Program-made: the position numbers and the translations under genes
The notes under the pieces: model-generated
The model's input: only the letters and a program-made list of their open reading frames with translations
Told to the model about the DNA's origin: nothing
Database searches by the model: none
NCBI GenBank assembly: GCA_004014935.1
Contig: CP025322.1
Coordinates: 1,612,001-1,676,000 of the forward strand
Direction of reading: 5' to 3'
From: Saccharomycopsis malanga
Lineage: Eukaryota; Ascomycota; Saccharomycetes; Ascoideales; Saccharomycopsidaceae
DNA: 64,000 nucleotides
Part shown: positions 40,279-49,162 of the stretch, piece after piece
Layout: every line of letters starts with the position of its first letter
Position numbering within the stretch: position 1 is the first letter of the stretch

Positions 40279-40601
40279 AGTTTTGGTTTTGGCGGCACTC
40301 CATGTTGCCTGGCGCAGGTTTATGCACGGTGTTACCAGCTATCGGACGTCAAACCGTCGCAGTGCCCTGCTCTGCAGTGCATGTCTATGCGCTGCAATGC
40401 AACCTTATTGGACTAACGTTGGGGCTGCTTCTGCACCGTGCTGCTGGGTCCTGCTAAACACTGCGCTCCGCTGCGGGACACTGCAAACAGGAGCAGCAGC
40501 ACCGATCTTGGGTCCTTTATTGCCGTATTATTTGGTATTGGGATAATGTTTTAGGTTTTTCAAAAGGATATAATGATGAGAGGTTTAGAGAGAGGCTGGG
40601 A

Positions 40602-40610
40602 TATATATAA
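40602..40610 (+). promoter_or_regulatory. TATA box TATATATAA
   Basis: A canonical TATA element about 95 bp upstream of the permease ATG, as expected for a regulated gene. Confidence 0.6.
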
Positions 40611-40703
40611 AGAGAACGGGGATTGCTGTTGTTTTTGAGCAATTTGGCTTGTAGATTGGATATATTTGTAGTTGTTGAGTAAATAATAATATACAAAAAA
40701 AAC

Positions 40704-42449
40704 ATGTCTGACAAAAAAGCCAACTCGGATGTGGAGATTGAGAAGGAAGTGGGCCACACCTCGCCATACAATGGAGAGGTGACAAGCTCGCAGGGAGGAG
40801 CGTTTGCAAGATTCATCGACTCGTTCAAGAGAGAAGAGGACCATTTTGCAGGCAGCGAAGGGTTGACGGAAAAGGAGAAGATTGTGAGAAGAACAGCAAA
40901 GTCTCCGCTTCAAAAGAACTTGAAGAACAGACACTTGCAGATGATTGCTATTGGAGGGTCCATTGGTACTGGTTTGTTTGTTGGGTCCGGTAACTCGTTG
41001 AGTACCGGGGGCCCGGCAAGTGTGTTGATTGCGTACGCTTTGATTGGAAGTTTCATGTTTTGTACTGTGCAAGCTTTGGGCGAGTTGGCAGTTGCGTTTC
41101 CGGTGTCTGGTGCGTTTTCGGTGTATAATTCCCAGTTCATTTCGCCAGCATGGGGTTTTGCCATGGGCTGGAATTATGCGTTGCAATGGTTGGTTGTTTT
41201 GCCCTTGGAATTGGTGGCTGCGTCTATGGTGATTAAATATTGGAACGACGAGATCAACTCTGCTGCGTGGGTTGCCATTTTCTGGGTGTTTATCTCCGCT
41301 ATCAATGTTTTTGGTGTCAAGGGCTACGGTGAGGCCGAGTTTATCTTTTCTTTCATCAAGGTGGTGGCCGTAGTTGGCTACATCATCTTGGGAATCATTT
41401 TGGCTGCCGGTGGAGGTCCTAGTCACGAGTATATTGGAGGCAGATACTGGCAACACCCAGGAGCTTTCCACCATGGCTTCAAAGGCTTGTGTTCTGTGTT
41501 TGTCACTGCTGCTTTTGCCTTTGCAGGTACCGAATTGTGTGCTTTGGCATCTGCTGAAACCGCCAACCCTAGAAAATCGTTGCCAAAGGCCGCCAAACAG
41601 GTCTTCTGGAGAATCACCCTCTTCTACATTATTTCCTTGACTTTGGTCGGCTTGTTGGTCCCTTACACCGACGACAGATTGGGCGGAAACTCGTACGACG
41701 CCAGAGCATCGCCTTTTGTCATTTCCATCGTTAATGCCGGCATCAAAGGCTTGCCATCTGTCTTCAACGTCGTCATCTTGATCGCCGTCTTGTCTGTCGG
41801 TAATTCTTCCACCTTTGGTTGCTCCAGAACCTTGGTTTCCATGGCCGAACAAGGCTTTGCCCCTAAAATCCTCGCCTACATTGACAAAAAAGGTAGACCA
41901 ATCGTGGCCACCGGTGTCAGCTTGGGTATTGGTCTCTTATGTTTCTTGGCCGCCTCCCCTAAAGAAGGCGACGTCTTCAACTGGTTGTTGGCTCTTTCCG
42001 GTTTGTCCTCCGTCTTGACTTGGGGCTCCTCCTGTGCTTGCCACGTCCTCTTCAGATTGGCCTTGAAAGCCCAAGGCAGAGGCACCGACGAATTGTCCTT
42101 CACCGCCCAAACTGGCCTTTGGGGCTCCGTCTTTGGTGTCATCGGTTATTCCTTGGTTTTGGTCGCCCAGTTCTGGATTGCTGCCTTCCCATTCGCCGAA
42201 GCCACCCCTAGAGAAAGAGCCGAAGACTTCTTCTCCGCTTATTTGACCGTTCCTGTCGTCGCTCTCTTCTACTTCTTCTACATGTTCTGGAAAAGAGACT
42301 TCACCTTCATGGTCGACTTGAAAACTATCGATTTGGACACTGGTAGAAAGGTCGTCGACATTGACTTGTTGAAACAAGAAATCGCAGAAGAAAAAGCCTA
42401 CGTTGCTTCCAAACCATTCTACTGGAGACTCTACAACTTCTGGTGTTGA
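40704..42449 (+). CDS. GAP1: General amino acid permease (GAP1/GAP2 type)
   Basis: A 581-residue member of the yeast amino acid transporter (YAT) family with 12 predicted membrane segments. Diagnostic blocks: LKNRHLQMIAIGGSIGTGLF (TM1), STGGPASVLIAYALIGSFMF, ALGELAVAFPVSGAFSVYNS, FAMGWNYALQWLVVLPLELV, FAGTELCALASAETANPRKS, VLSVGNSSTFGCSRTLVSMA and the C-terminal KPFYWRLYNFWC, the Phe-Trp-Cys end being palmitoylated in Gap1. The N-terminal cytosolic tail has lysines available for ubiquitin-driven endocytosis. Leucine is overwhelmingly TTG, in keeping with strong expression. It has a long promoter with a GATA cluster. GAP paralogues in CTG yeasts differ in substrate range, so the exact paralogue is unsure. 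Confidence 0.9.
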   Translation: MSDKKANSDVEIEKEVGHTSPYNGEVTSSQGGAFARFIDSFKREEDHFAGSEGLTEKEKIVRRTAKSPLQKNLKNRHLQMIAIGGSIGTGLFVGSGNSLSTGGPASVLIAYALIGSFMFCTVQALGELAVAFPVSGAFSVYNSQFISPAWGFAMGWNYALQWLVVLPLELVAASMVIKYWNDEINSAAWVAIFWVFISAINVFGVKGYGEAEFIFSFIKVVAVVGYIILGIILAAGGGPSHEYIGGRYWQHPGAFHHGFKGLCSVFVTAAFAFAGTELCALASAETANPRKSLPKAAKQVFWRITLFYIISLTLVGLLVPYTDDRLGGNSYDARASPFVISIVNAGIKGLPSVFNVVILIAVLSVGNSSTFGCSRTLVSMAEQGFAPKILAYIDKKGRPIVATGVSLGIGLLCFLAASPKEGDVFNWLLALSGLSSVLTWGSSCACHVLFRLALKAQGRGTDELSFTAQTGLWGSVFGVIGYSLVLVAQFWIAAFPFAEATPRERAEDFFSAYLTVPVVALFYFFYMFWKRDFTFMVDLKTIDLDTGRKVVDIDLLKQEIAEEKAYVASKPFYWRLYNFWC

Positions 42450-43111
42450 ATGCTGTTTGCTCCTTCACATCTCTTTTTTTTCCTTATAATCTCTAATCCT
42501 ACAATCTTTCGTTATCGTTTGTTTTTCTTGTTTTTTGCTTTTTTTGATCCATTTGCTTTACGTTCTAGACGGTAGTTTGTCAATAATATCACATTACTTT
42601 TATTTGGTCGTACCGTGGCCCTTTGGGCGAGCCTTATGACTTAAGACTGATAAATTACAAGTTTTGCCTTTGAAAAGTAAAAAATTTGAAAGCAATTATG
42701 ATTGAATATTTTCAAAAAAACTAAAGGGGGATACCCCAAATCAGTTTTGCGACAATCCAGACGCCATTTATCGATAAAACTTGTAGTAGCTCTCCAAAAA
42801 AGTTTTAAAAATTTTCCATATCAATATTTCTCCATAAAAGTTTTAAAAATCAATCAACTTCATGCCATTTTAATATTCTTTGATTCTATGTAGCCTCTTA
42901 CACTTCCTCCACTGTCTTCTAAATTTCAATAATTCTACTGCCGCTTTTAAATAAGCGAATGTATAGTTCTGGTGTTATATATTGCATAGGAACTCCTTTT
43001 AATCTCTTTTAATATCTTATTTCTCCATTAAAGTATGAATCTACATATTGCTTTCTCCCTACACATAAAAATTGGCTAAATGTGTGTTCTAATTCCAACT
43101 TCGCCATTTCA
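42450..43111. other. Spacer after the permease gene
   Basis: AT-rich. A direct repeat of about 20 bp occurs twice (CTCCAAAAAAGTTTTAAAAA near 42791 and CTCCATAAAAGTTTTAAAAA near 42831). No gene. Confidence 0.5.
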
Positions 43112-43157
43112 TAGCATACGGAACTGCTATGTACTGGGCTCGAAATATAAGATATTC
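43112..43157 (+). mobile_element. SINE 3'-end fragment, copy 4
   Basis: AGCATACGGAACTGCTATGT followed by ACTGGGCTCGAAATATAAG and GATATT matches the terminal about 45 bp of the family. The rest of the element is absent. Confidence 0.65.
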
Positions 43158-43680
43158 TTACTCTTATTCTATTGACAGAGATACTAGGCTTAACCATCTG
43201 TATACTCATTATTTATCAATTGAATTACCTTAATAAAATATAGCGTATTTGAAAAATTCACATGTTTAATTACAAGTTTGAGACTTTTTAGTAATATTCT
43301 GGTGCTCCTGAATTAACACGGCTCGTTAAAATGGCGTCTTAACTACAGAGGATTGTTTTAAGTTTGTTGAGCACTATTTTGAAGATAAAATACCAAACAC
43401 ATTCAGCAAGCTTTGAAAACTCTTGTCAAAATGTATAAAGTAAAACCGAATTTCATAAAGTAACTCTCTGAAGATTCATCATATAAATGTAAAATTCAAC
43501 GAATTTGGAAATATTCGTTTTTAGTCAATTTGAACATCTGAGCTAAATAGGAATTGGAACAATAAAGGTAATTTGCAAAATTGAAATTATGAGAAAATGG
43601 TTTATGAAGTGTCAATCTTTTGAATTAAATTACAAAGAAAACACCCTTTGTTAATTATTTAGTTATTCACAACCTGTCTA
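43158..43680. other. Gene-free spacer
   Basis: AT-rich, with no gene or repeat recognised between SINE copies 4 and 5. Confidence 0.5.
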
Positions 43681-43982
43681 CCACTGAGCCATACGGCCCA
43701 GTAGTCAGTGCTCTCAGAGAAGAGAAAAAAGACCTAACAGGAACACAGGTTCGATTCCCAAGACGACACTTTTACTCGCTGCTTTTTATGATACTGAACG
43801 TGAACTCACAGGCAAGTGCAACTGTCTGAAACACGACCTGAACCAATAGTGCTTACTTTCAACCAGTTGGGTGAAAATATTATGATCAACAGGACATGAT
43901 TGGGCTTTTGGAAGTCCCCTTAGACATAGCGCGTATATAGGCAATTGATATGTACTGGGCTTGAAATATATGATATTATTAA
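43681..43982 (+). mobile_element. tRNA-derived SINE, copy 5 (near full length, inverted head)
   Basis: The first 21 bp (43681-43701, CCACTGAGCCATACGGCCCAG) are the reverse complement of the tRNA head seen in copy 2, so the A box faces the other way. Normal element sequence then follows: TAGTCAGTGCTCTCA, a perfect B box GGTTCGATTCC at 43748-43758, CTCACAGGCAAGTGCAACTG, TAGTGCTTACTTTCAACCAG, ACAGGACATGATTGGGC, TTAGACATAGCGCGTATATA and the end ATGTACTGGGCTTGAAATAT with GATATTATTAAT. Confidence 0.75.
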
Positions 43983-44158
43983 TACAAAGACATGCATTTA
44001 ATTTCAACAACCTATCATCACATTAAGATCTATATACTTAGAAAAAGATAAAAACCACTCAAAAACAAGTCTAATTGACAAGTTGAAGAAACAATTAGAA
44101 ATTACCCTAAAACCAACCAATACCGAGTCATAAAAAAATCAAAAAATCTATAAAAAAA

Positions 44159-44878
44159 CTAATATCTTTCAGGCCAATCCAAAGTGCCATCAAGTACTAT
44201 GAAAGTAATTGTTTGATCACCATAGTGGCTTTCCTTAGTATGGAAAATCTTGTGCCATTTGCTCAGGCCTTGAGCACTAACGTAAAATACGCCATTTTTG
44301 TTTTTGATAGTGATGTTGTTATTACTCATGCTTTTCAAAACTAGCTCGCCCAGATCAGGAAGCTTGTAGTTTGCATCGGTTACGTTTATCAAGTGTGACT
44401 TTACAAAGTTTAAGATATTGTTTTTGGAAACTTCATCGGCTTCTCTTTCGCCCATGCCTGGATTGATAACAGTAGGAAACTCCCACGGTTTGGCACTGAG
44501 CCTCTTGACTGCTAAGTCAGTAGGAATGAAGATTACGAGGCTCTGCAAGAGCTTGGGATTGCTGTGAATAAAGTCGTAGTTATCCCTGAGGTAATATGTA
44601 AAGATTGAAACATCTTCCCTCTCAGAAGCGACGTTGAGCAACTCAGTGGAGAAAGTTTCAAATTTGTGTGACTCCTCCATGTCGGATTGCTTACCAGCCT
44701 CCAATAATTGAGGATACTGATGGCTTTCACTATCACCAGACCGTTTAAAATGCTTGGTTTCAATGCCTTTGCTGCCGTCTTCTTCCGATATACTAAGTTT
44801 GGAGAGATCAAAAACGTTCTTGGCAATAGCGTGGTCAAAAACACGGACAAAACAGACAAAATTAACCAAAAACTTCAT
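44159..44878 (-). CDS. FAS1 (fasciclin) domain protein, probably vacuolar or secreted
   Basis: A 239-residue protein. The N-terminus MKFLVNFVCFVRVFDHAIAK is a likely signal peptide. A single FAS1-like domain occupies about 85-235: FSTELLNVASEREDVSIFTY, LQSLVIFIPTDLAVKRLSAK, NILNFVKSHLINVT, LKSMSNNNITIKNKNGVFYV and ITFIVLDGTLDWPERY. It resembles the single-FAS1 fungal proteins related to S. cerevisiae YDR262W, a vacuolar protein of unknown role. No GPI signal is visible at the C-terminus. The assignment to the FAS1 family is fairly good; the role is unknown. Confidence 0.72.
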   Translation of the reverse strand: MKFLVNFVCFVRVFDHAIAKNVFDLSKLSISEEDGSKGIETKHFKRSGDSESHQYPQLLEAGKQSDMEESHKFETFSTELLNVASEREDVSIFTYYLRDNYDFIHSNPKLLQSLVIFIPTDLAVKRLSAKPWEFPTVINPGMGEREADEVSKNNILNFVKSHLINVTDANYKLPDLGELVLKSMSNNNITIKNKNGVFYVSAQGLSKWHKIFHTKESHYGDQTITFIVLDGTLDWPERY

Positions 44879-45154
44879 ACTTATAAACTAGATAAAGATA
44901 AACAGTTTCTAAAAAAACAAAATTAGAAGAAAAACTTGCTCTTATATCGCAACAGCTTTAAATACATACATATAATTATATATATATATAATGATCATTA
45001 TCACGTGGATATCATATGAGGGTCGCAGACTGGTTAACGCGCAGATCACATGCATGCAGTACTAGTCGTATTGCGGATATATATACAAGAGATCAAGTCA
45101 CATAGGAAAGCCATGATGACGATATCATAGCGTTGGCCAGATAAAATAGAAATC

Positions 45155-45934
45155 ATGTCAGTGAACTCGGATTTTTCGTACATCCACATGGAGCATCCGT
45201 CGTACATCGTGTACATTCAAGAGTGGTCGAGAGACGCGCTTCCGTTTGATGATGTGGAGATTGAAGAACGCTATTTGAACAGTCTCCATCATAGTAATGT
45301 TATTGACAGCAACGGCGGTGGAAATACATTGCAAAGCACGGCGTTTGGCTCCTCCATAAACAGCAGGGCCAACCAGCGGCGTTTCCGCGAATCTGTGTGG
45401 AAAGATTTGGATTTGAAAAAGTTTCTTCTGGAAAACCATTCATCACATAAAAACACAACTGTAGACGACGATGTAGACGAGCTAGAAGAAACTAACCACA
45501 GTAACAACATTGGTTCAGACAGGCTAACTGCATTAGGAGAACCGTTGGATAATTCTATTGGTGGCATCAGGGTAATGAACCACGACCATACTATTTTAGA
45601 AACCGTCCAATGGAGAAATAACATTTATTCAAATGTTCTAGGCTCCTCAACATCCAGATTTCCTGCTAGCGCTTCGCTTAACGAGTCTACGTCATTGTCA
45701 ATCGATACTAGTCTTAATACAACTGGCACAACCACATCCTCCTTGGCTCATAGTACTAATAGATTGACAATGTCAGATTCCAACACCCAATCTCACGAAA
45801 CACAGCAACAGGCCATCTTGCAGTCACAAAGGTCTCCTCAAAACAGTGTTTATCATCCACCAACACCCTACAACAACCGCCGTTTTGCTAGAAGCGGAAA
45901 TGTCAACAATAGTGACATTTTTAATACTCCATGA
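45155..45934 (+). CDS. SWM1: Anaphase-promoting complex subunit SWM1/APC13
   Basis: A 259-residue protein. The conserved N-terminal motif is YIVYIQEWSRDALPFDDVEI (about 17-36), matching the APC13 signature in which an Asp/Glu-Trp is followed by LP[FY][DE]D[IV][DE][IV]. In S. cerevisiae Swm1 this is IRDWKYDNLPFDDIDVP. The remainder is Ser/Thr/Asn-rich and low in complexity, as in other fungal Swm1 proteins. APC13 helps incorporate Cdc16 and Cdc27 TPR subunits into the anaphase-promoting complex; in yeast it is also needed for spore wall maturation. Divergent from the FAS1 gene, with about 275 bp between starts. Confidence 0.78.
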   Translation: MSVNSDFSYIHMEHPSYIVYIQEWSRDALPFDDVEIEERYLNSLHHSNVIDSNGGGNTLQSTAFGSSINSRANQRRFRESVWKDLDLKKFLLENHSSHKNTTVDDDVDELEETNHSNNIGSDRLTALGEPLDNSIGGIRVMNHDHTILETVQWRNNIYSNVLGSSTSRFPASASLNESTSLSIDTSLNTTGTTTSSLAHSTNRLTMSDSNTQSHETQQQAILQSQRSPQNSVYHPPTPYNNRRFARSGNVNNSDIFNTP

Positions 45935-45993
45935 TAATTGTATATTTTTGTTTATTTTAACTTTTTTGAATAATTCTCATTATTTTTATTCAC

Positions 45994-46035
45994 GCTTCCT
46001 ATGCTTCCTATGCTTCCTATGCTTCCTATGCTTCC
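45994..46035 (+). repeat. Tandem 9-bp repeat GCTTCCTAT, about 4.7 copies
   Basis: Four exact copies (45994-46029) plus GCTTCC (46030-46035), located in the SWM1 3' flank, upstream of ERC1. Confidence 0.95.
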
Positions 46036-46270
46036 CAATCACAAACACAACACTCATAACCATAAGCAACATCCCACACGTGATCATGACCTTTATTTTC
46101 TATGTGAATTTTAAGCGATATGAACTGATTCTGATTTCATTTTAAAACTGTCAAAACATCAAAATCAACAGTAAGACTGTGCAAGCAGGTTCTGCTATTA
46201 CAATTATTAACAATCTATTAGATTGTGTTTGATTGTCGAATTTATTGGTAAAGACATATCGAGCTTCATC

Positions 46271-48238
46271 ATGGTACTGCTGTATATTGCAAAGACGTTA
46301 TCGCAGATCCCAAATTGTCTCAACAATGATATCAACTTTGGTGGACGCATTCGCAAGCGTTATTTGACAACGTTTATTCCACCGAGCACGAAAACACCCA
46401 TCTTTCGATATGGCGGTAACGACGACCAGCGCAGTTTCTTGTCGTTGGTTTCGCACGACCATTACGACGAGGACGATGCTCCTAACCTGAGCCATAGCGT
46501 AGATGATGTGACGTCTTTCCAGTCGTTGCCGGCAGATATGGAGGGGATTGAGTCTGACCCGGAAATGCAGACGTTACTCAATCGAGACCGGACGTCTTCT
46601 CCGGCAGGAAGTGAGCGAATAGATTCAGACATTGAAGATGAGGATACAGATCGGACTCCGGAGACAATGATTCCAAAATTGTATCAGCCAGCTAAACCAC
46701 CAAAAAACAATACTGGTGCTGCTGTCCAAGGTAGTAATGCCAACAAAATACTTAAATTAAGCAGACAGAATAGCAAGTCGAGCATTAAAAGCAAAAGGTC
46801 ATTGCCACCTAGCAATCCCCGGAGGGTCAGTTATGGGGCTATATCGCAAGCAGGACAAGATGTAGAAGAAGAAGAGGATTTTGAACATGAAAAAGTTACA
46901 TGGGAATCTGAACTTGGCACTTTTTTCAAAAATACAATCCCATTGATTATTGCGTTTTGTTTGAGTCAATCATACACCATCGTATGCACAATTACGGCCT
47001 CCAAGGTGTTTGGAAAGAACGAGCTTGCGGCCGTGTCGCTAGGTTCAATGACCGTGACTATCACATTTTCCATCTTTGAGGGCATCTCTACAGCACTAGA
47101 CGTCCTTTGTCCTCAGGCATATGGTTCTGGCAACATCGAGAAGGTTGGAATATATACCCAGAGGTCTATTTTGATGTCGTTGATCGTGTTTGTTCCTTTT
47201 GCTGTGTTATGGTGGAATGCTCATTATTTCTTCCGATATGTCTTGGAGACTGAAGAGTTGGTACAGTTAACATCTACCTTTATGCGGGTGATGATTCTCT
47301 CTGCCCCAGCATACATCATCTTTGAAAATGCTAAGCGGTTCTTGCAATGCCAGGGCATATTCAATGCCAGTTCCATTGTTTTATTTATCTCCACCCCTCT
47401 CAGTATCATCTGCATCAATGTCTTGGTAAAAGCATTAGGTTTTGTTGGCATTGCAATCACTTGTGTTGTGAATTTCTGGAACATGTGCACGCTCATTCTT
47501 TGCTACATTGTTTTTATCGATGGCTTGGAATGTTGGAACGGATTTTCAAAAGAAGCTTTGCACGGTTGGGGTGAATTAGTACGGTTTAGTTTTGCTGGTG
47601 TGATCTGCACGTTTCTAGAAAGTTCTAGCTGGGAGATTTTATCATTATTCTCTAGTTTCTTCGGCACATCTGCTCTTGCCGCTCAGTCCGCTATATCGAC
47701 CGTTGCTTCTCTTACCTTTTTTGTTCCATTTGCTGTGGGAATCGCATCCTCTACTAGAGTTGCCAATTTCATTGGGGCAAATCGTATTGATGGTCCGGCA
47801 CAGTTGGTAACGAAAATCGGTTTAATTGCCGCTTTAGCTGCTGGCTTGTTTAATTGCGCTATCTTGTTCTTTGGCAGAAAGCTTATTGCCCATGTGTATT
47901 CCAACGATCAAGAAGTTATTGATTTAATCATCAAAGTGCTTCCATTGGTGGCATTCATACAAATCTTTGATGCTTTGAACACCGTTTCAGGTTCTTTGCT
48001 TCGTGGTCAGGGCTCTCCTTATATTGGTGGCATCATGAATTTTGTAGGCTACGACTTCTTTGCCATTCCCCTCGCCCTTGTCTTAGGCTACCATTTTCAT
48101 TTGGAATTGATTGGCCTTTGGATAGGAATTGGTCTTGGCTTGTTCATAATCGGCCTCAGTGAAGCTTACTTTGTCCTCCGTGTTGATTGGGAAGATGCTG
48201 TTGCCAAATGTATTGAGCGTAACAAATCGAGGGCTTAG
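46271..48238 (+). CDS. ERC1: MATE-family transporter ERC1
   Basis: The ATG at 46271 (MVLLYIAKTL) is the likely start; codons upstream lack an ATG. The 655-residue protein has a long polar N-terminus (about 1-215) and then 12 membrane segments of the MATE plan. Family marks include IPLIIAFCLSQSYTIVCTIT, GISTALDVLCPQAYGSGN, ILSAPAYIIFENAKRFLQCQ, GWGELVRFSFAGV, SAISTVASLTFFVPFAVGIA, SSTRVANFIGANRIDGPAQL and VSGSLLRGQGSPYIGGIMNF. Erc1 confers ethionine resistance in S. cerevisiae and raises vacuolar S-adenosylmethionine, probably by proton-coupled antiport at the vacuole. Several MATE genes exist in fungi, so the symbol is by closest resemblance. Confidence 0.85.
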   Translation: MVLLYIAKTLSQIPNCLNNDINFGGRIRKRYLTTFIPPSTKTPIFRYGGNDDQRSFLSLVSHDHYDEDDAPNLSHSVDDVTSFQSLPADMEGIESDPEMQTLLNRDRTSSPAGSERIDSDIEDEDTDRTPETMIPKLYQPAKPPKNNTGAAVQGSNANKILKLSRQNSKSSIKSKRSLPPSNPRRVSYGAISQAGQDVEEEEDFEHEKVTWESELGTFFKNTIPLIIAFCLSQSYTIVCTITASKVFGKNELAAVSLGSMTVTITFSIFEGISTALDVLCPQAYGSGNIEKVGIYTQRSILMSLIVFVPFAVLWWNAHYFFRYVLETEELVQLTSTFMRVMILSAPAYIIFENAKRFLQCQGIFNASSIVLFISTPLSIICINVLVKALGFVGIAITCVVNFWNMCTLILCYIVFIDGLECWNGFSKEALHGWGELVRFSFAGVICTFLESSSWEILSLFSSFFGTSALAAQSAISTVASLTFFVPFAVGIASSTRVANFIGANRIDGPAQLVTKIGLIAALAAGLFNCAILFFGRKLIAHVYSNDQEVIDLIIKVLPLVAFIQIFDALNTVSGSLLRGQGSPYIGGIMNFVGYDFFAIPLALVLGYHFHLELIGLWIGIGLGLFIIGLSEAYFVLRVDWEDAVAKCIERNKSRA

Positions 48239-49162
48239 TGGTTGCTCTCAATACCATCAGTTGAAATAATTATAAACTGATATATCCATATATTGTTGTT
48301 TTCACATTTTTTCAATTCCGTGTCGTTTTATATTCTAACATTCATTCAATTTCTTCTCAGTTTATTTAGCTTGCATTTACTAATCAATATTTATTCAGTT
48401 TCACCAGTGATACAGTCCTTAAATGGTTTTCTGGCTTTTACTATTCCAACTCTGCATTGCATAACTATTATATTAACTAACATATTCGTATTTTCGGCCC
48501 AATAGTGACGTGTATCACTTGGAGTGTAATTAAGTCAAGCCCTGTAAAAATATAGATCATTATAATATTTGAGCTTTGCATGAGTATGTCAATAATTTTG
48601 CAAGACTGGTAAGTAGTAATCAAATATCCAATCTATATACTTTCAATTACTTTGTCAGCAATTACCTCAATTGCCGCACATTTTATTATTGACTCTTCAG
48701 TCAGTCAATTTTTCAATAAATTCCTTGGCTACCAACTTGCAAGAAATAAATATATTGGCAGGCTCAAAGTTAATATTCAAAAGATTGGCATCCTTTTGAA
48801 ATTCGTCGAAATGACCCTAAAATAATAGTGTCTCCCAGTTGTGTTCAACCAAATGATTAAAACGTACGATAATTGCACTTCCACTGCACATTATGCTATA
48901 TATTACTATCGTATTCTACACCAATACTACATACTGAGGCTCTAAAACAATTATGATAATTTACCTCAAAACGCTACTTTTCAGTACACTCTTTTCACAC
49001 GAATATAAATTGGCACAAAAAATTTGTGTGTTATAATATATAGTTGGTTTGGTATATAGTTGATATGATAAAGTTGTTATAGTATAAGTCACCCAAAAAT
49101 ATAACTGCTTTTTGAGATATGAAAACACTTTTCCATTCCATTTTATAGCAATTATTACCACC
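48239..49162. other. Convergent spacer between ERC1 and MLH2-like gene
   Basis: About 920 bp, AT-rich. The notable content is a coding-like stretch on the minus strand at 48697-48891, listed separately. Confidence 0.5.
48697..48891 (-). pseudogene. Coding-like relic of unknown family
   Basis: On the minus strand a 65-codon frame begins with ATG at 48891 and ends with a stop at 48697-48699. It is interrupted once, yet reads like ordinary protein on both sides: RFNHLVEHNWETLLF, and later DANLLNINFEPANIF and SCKLVAKEFIEKLTD. The balance of hydrophobic and charged residues and codon use are unlike the AT-rich noise around it. I do not recognise the family. It may be the C-terminal remnant of a lost gene. 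Confidence 0.4.

Larger units (their letters stand above)
39341..40703 (+). promoter_or_regulatory. GC-richer long promoter of the amino acid permease
   Basis: Base composition shifts clearly to higher GC from about 39340 to 40540. It holds overlapping hairpins at 39439-39469 (GGGGTGG/CCACCCC and CCCCTTT/AAAGGGG), repeated CCTGCAG and CTGCA motifs, a tandem GTTTTCAT array at 40085-40116, a GATA cluster at 40245-40278 and a TATA box at 40602-40610. ORFs of up to 138 codons here are composition shadows. Confidence 0.6.

Noticed and set aside
40185-40546. Two overlapping Cys- and Ala-rich frames near the GATA cluster
   Set aside because: They overlap each other and regulatory repeats, and look like composition artefacts.
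40560-41852. A 430-codon frame antisense to the permease
   Set aside because: Gln/Asn/His-rich shadow of a codon-biased gene, with no domain and no own promoter.
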